Assembly: GCA_902796035.1 (NCBI GenBank)
Contig: CADBNR010000063.1
Span: forward strand, 1-64,000
Length of the DNA stretch: 64,000 bases
Direction of reading: 5' to 3'
Source: an uncultured Bacteroidales bacterium
Lineage (GTDB): Bacteria > Bacteroidota > Bacteroidia > Bacteroidales > Muribaculaceae
Notes under the pieces: generated by a model
Told to the model about the DNA's origin: nothing
Databases searched by the model: none
What the model saw: only the letters and a program-made list of their open reading frames with translations
Position numbers and translations under genes: made by a program
In this document: in pieces, positions 63,135-64,000 of the stretch
Numbering within the stretch: position 1 is the stretch's first letter
Layout: every line of letters begins with the position of its first letter

Positions 63135-63704
63135 TTAATACCTACGGTGCTTTTTGGACTTGTGGAAACGCATCGTGGTGTGCTGCGTTATGACATAGTC
63201 CATGGGCACGTCGTGTCCCTCGCACGGTATCTCGTCCATCAGCTGGAAGTCATAGCCCACTCCCACCGTCGTGGCTTTGGTGCCGGCCAGCAAGCGGTCG
63301 TAGAATCCCTTGCCACGTCCCAGACGGTTGCCCCGACGGTCAAAGGCTACGCCTGGCACCACTATCATCTCCAGCTGGCACGCATCCACCGTGTCGTTGC
63401 CCGTCGGCTCCTCGATATGGAACGAGCCAAGTTCCAGACGGGATTCGTCGTATGGAAGGATCTCCAGGTTCACGCCGTTGACACGCGGCAGATAGAAATG
63501 CTTGCGACCATGCCATTTCTTCAGAAACGCACGTGTTGACAGCTCGTCGCTCAGTGAGTGGTACATGAGGATGCGGTCAGCCATCATGAACGCGGCCGTA
63601 TCTTCCAGACGCGCGAACACCTCCAGTGCCGATGCCTCTTTTTCGGTTTCCAACAGCATCTTGCGCATCGCGCTCACCTTTCTCCTTATGTCTCGCTTAT
63701 CCAT
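63135..63704 (-). CDS. 5-formyltetrahydrofolate cyclo-ligase
   Basis: The enzyme converts 5-formyltetrahydrofolate to 5,10-methenyltetrahydrofolate with ATP, recycling a storage form of folate. The 189-residue protein shows DKRDIRRKVSAMRK at the start, an LPRVNG segment near residue 72, MIVVPGVAFDRRGNRLGRGK near 113 and GFYDRLL just after, which is the signature of the YgfA/MTHFS family. It starts only two bases after the stop of the S41 peptidase and is probably cotranscribed with it. Confidence 0.93.
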   Translation of the reverse strand: MDKRDIRRKVSAMRKMLLETEKEASALEVFARLEDTAAFMMADRILMYHSLSDELSTRAFLKKWHGRKHFYLPRVNGVNLEILPYDESRLELGSFHIEEPTGNDTVDACQLEMIVVPGVAFDRRGNRLGRGKGFYDRLLAGTKATTVGVGYDFQLMDEIPCEGHDVPMDYVITQHTTMRFHKSKKHRRY

Positions 63705-63706
63705 AG

Positions 63707-64000
63707 CTATTTCTTTTTACTTGGTTTAATGTTTACGGGCGATTGTCCCCTTTCCAGCAGACGCAAAGCCTCCGCTACCGTCTTGTCTTCCTGATTCAGT
63801 ATCTTGATCAGGCCTTCGTAGCCTACCAGGTCACGTGCAATCACTCCCTTTATCTGATTTAACAACAAACCGCGCGATTGGTTGATGTAATACCACCTTG
63901 CGGGCAGCCCTTTGCGGGCGGCGTAACTCACGAAATTCTGCAGCAGCGTATTGTCTCGCGGCAGGATGCGCATCATGCTCTCGACGCTCTTGTCCTTCAT
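63707..64000 (-). CDS. C-terminal end of a probable S41 (Ctp-type) peptidase, cut by the window edge
   Basis: The last 97 codons of a gene that continues beyond the right edge. The residues contain NTLLQNFVSYAARKGLPARW, ARDLVGYEGLIKILNQEDK and end PVNIKPSKKK. This is like the helical C-terminal tail of carboxy-terminal processing peptidases of the S41 family in Bacteroidales, which often neighbour the 5-formyltetrahydrofolate cyclo-ligase gene. The catalytic domain is outside the window, so the assignment rests on tail similarity and context. The ATG at the edge is probably an internal methionine. Confidence 0.55.
   Translation of the reverse strand: MKDKSVESMMRILPRDNTLLQNFVSYAARKGLPARWYYINQSRGLLLNQIKGVIARDLVGYEGLIKILNQEDKTVAEALRLLERGQSPVNIKPSKKK

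Overview
The window looks like chromosomal DNA of a gut-type Bacteroidales bacterium. Intergenic regions carry the Bacteroidetes promoter -7 element (TAnnTTTG) again and again, start codons lack strong Shine-Dalgarno sequences, and the gene content (MBOAT/SGNH acetylation pair, split Mla system, NfnAB, long-form LptB, M16 and M13 peptidases, GntR/ABC/GIN-domain operon) fits that order. Moderate GC suggests Muribaculaceae, but that family-level placement is inference. No rRNA, tRNA, CRISPR array, prophage or complete insertion sequence was recognised.

Layout. (1) 141-9776, minus: one close-packed run of 11 genes, from udk through lptB, an amidase, an MCE protein, lysC, engB, a GtrA protein, rpiB, folB and an SGNH/MBOAT acetylation pair. 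Divergent from it, 9885-11422 encodes MlaE and MlaF, whose likely MlaD partner lies inside the minus operon. (2) 11423-26615: mixed small units: rubrerythrin, glycerate kinase, SpoU methyltransferase, ProX-type deacylase, LTA-synthase-like sulfatase, carboxylesterase lipoprotein, flavoprotein, C-S lyase, DUF3737 protein, MATE and SulP transporters. (3) 26880-33125: HrpB helicase, CDF transporter and a convergent Ca2+ P-type ATPase. (4) 33299-37594, the most accessory-looking part: an orphan tyrosine recombinase, direct repeats, a 458-base gene-free stretch with face-to-face promoter motifs and hairpins, an AAA+ ATPase with an unrecognised N-terminal half, and a queuosine-precursor transporter under an apparent preQ1-I riboswitch. 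(5) 37932-47177: RlmD-type methyltransferase, MscS channel, HesA/NfnA/NfnB operon, an alpha-amylase and groESL. (6) 47351-52265: a GntR/ABC/GIN-lipoprotein/outer-membrane-barrel operon. (7) 52397-64000: ftsY-rimO-menF, M13 peptidase, serC-serA, M16 peptidase, 5-FTHF cyclo-ligase and the end of an S41 peptidase.

The strongest unexplained signal is a family of about 195-bp palindromic intergenic elements at 11426, 18718 and, more diverged, 37700. The first two share nearly identical outer arms, but their conserved cores lie in opposite orientations. The single substitution in a 46-base arm stretch is matched by a compensating change in the opposite arm. This suggests a structured and possibly invertible element. 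The second notable region is the gene-free stretch between the recombinase and the AAA+ gene.

Several starts were moved inward from the longest possible reading frame, using promoter position, a riboswitch, a signal peptide or the nearest ATG; the reason is given in each entry.
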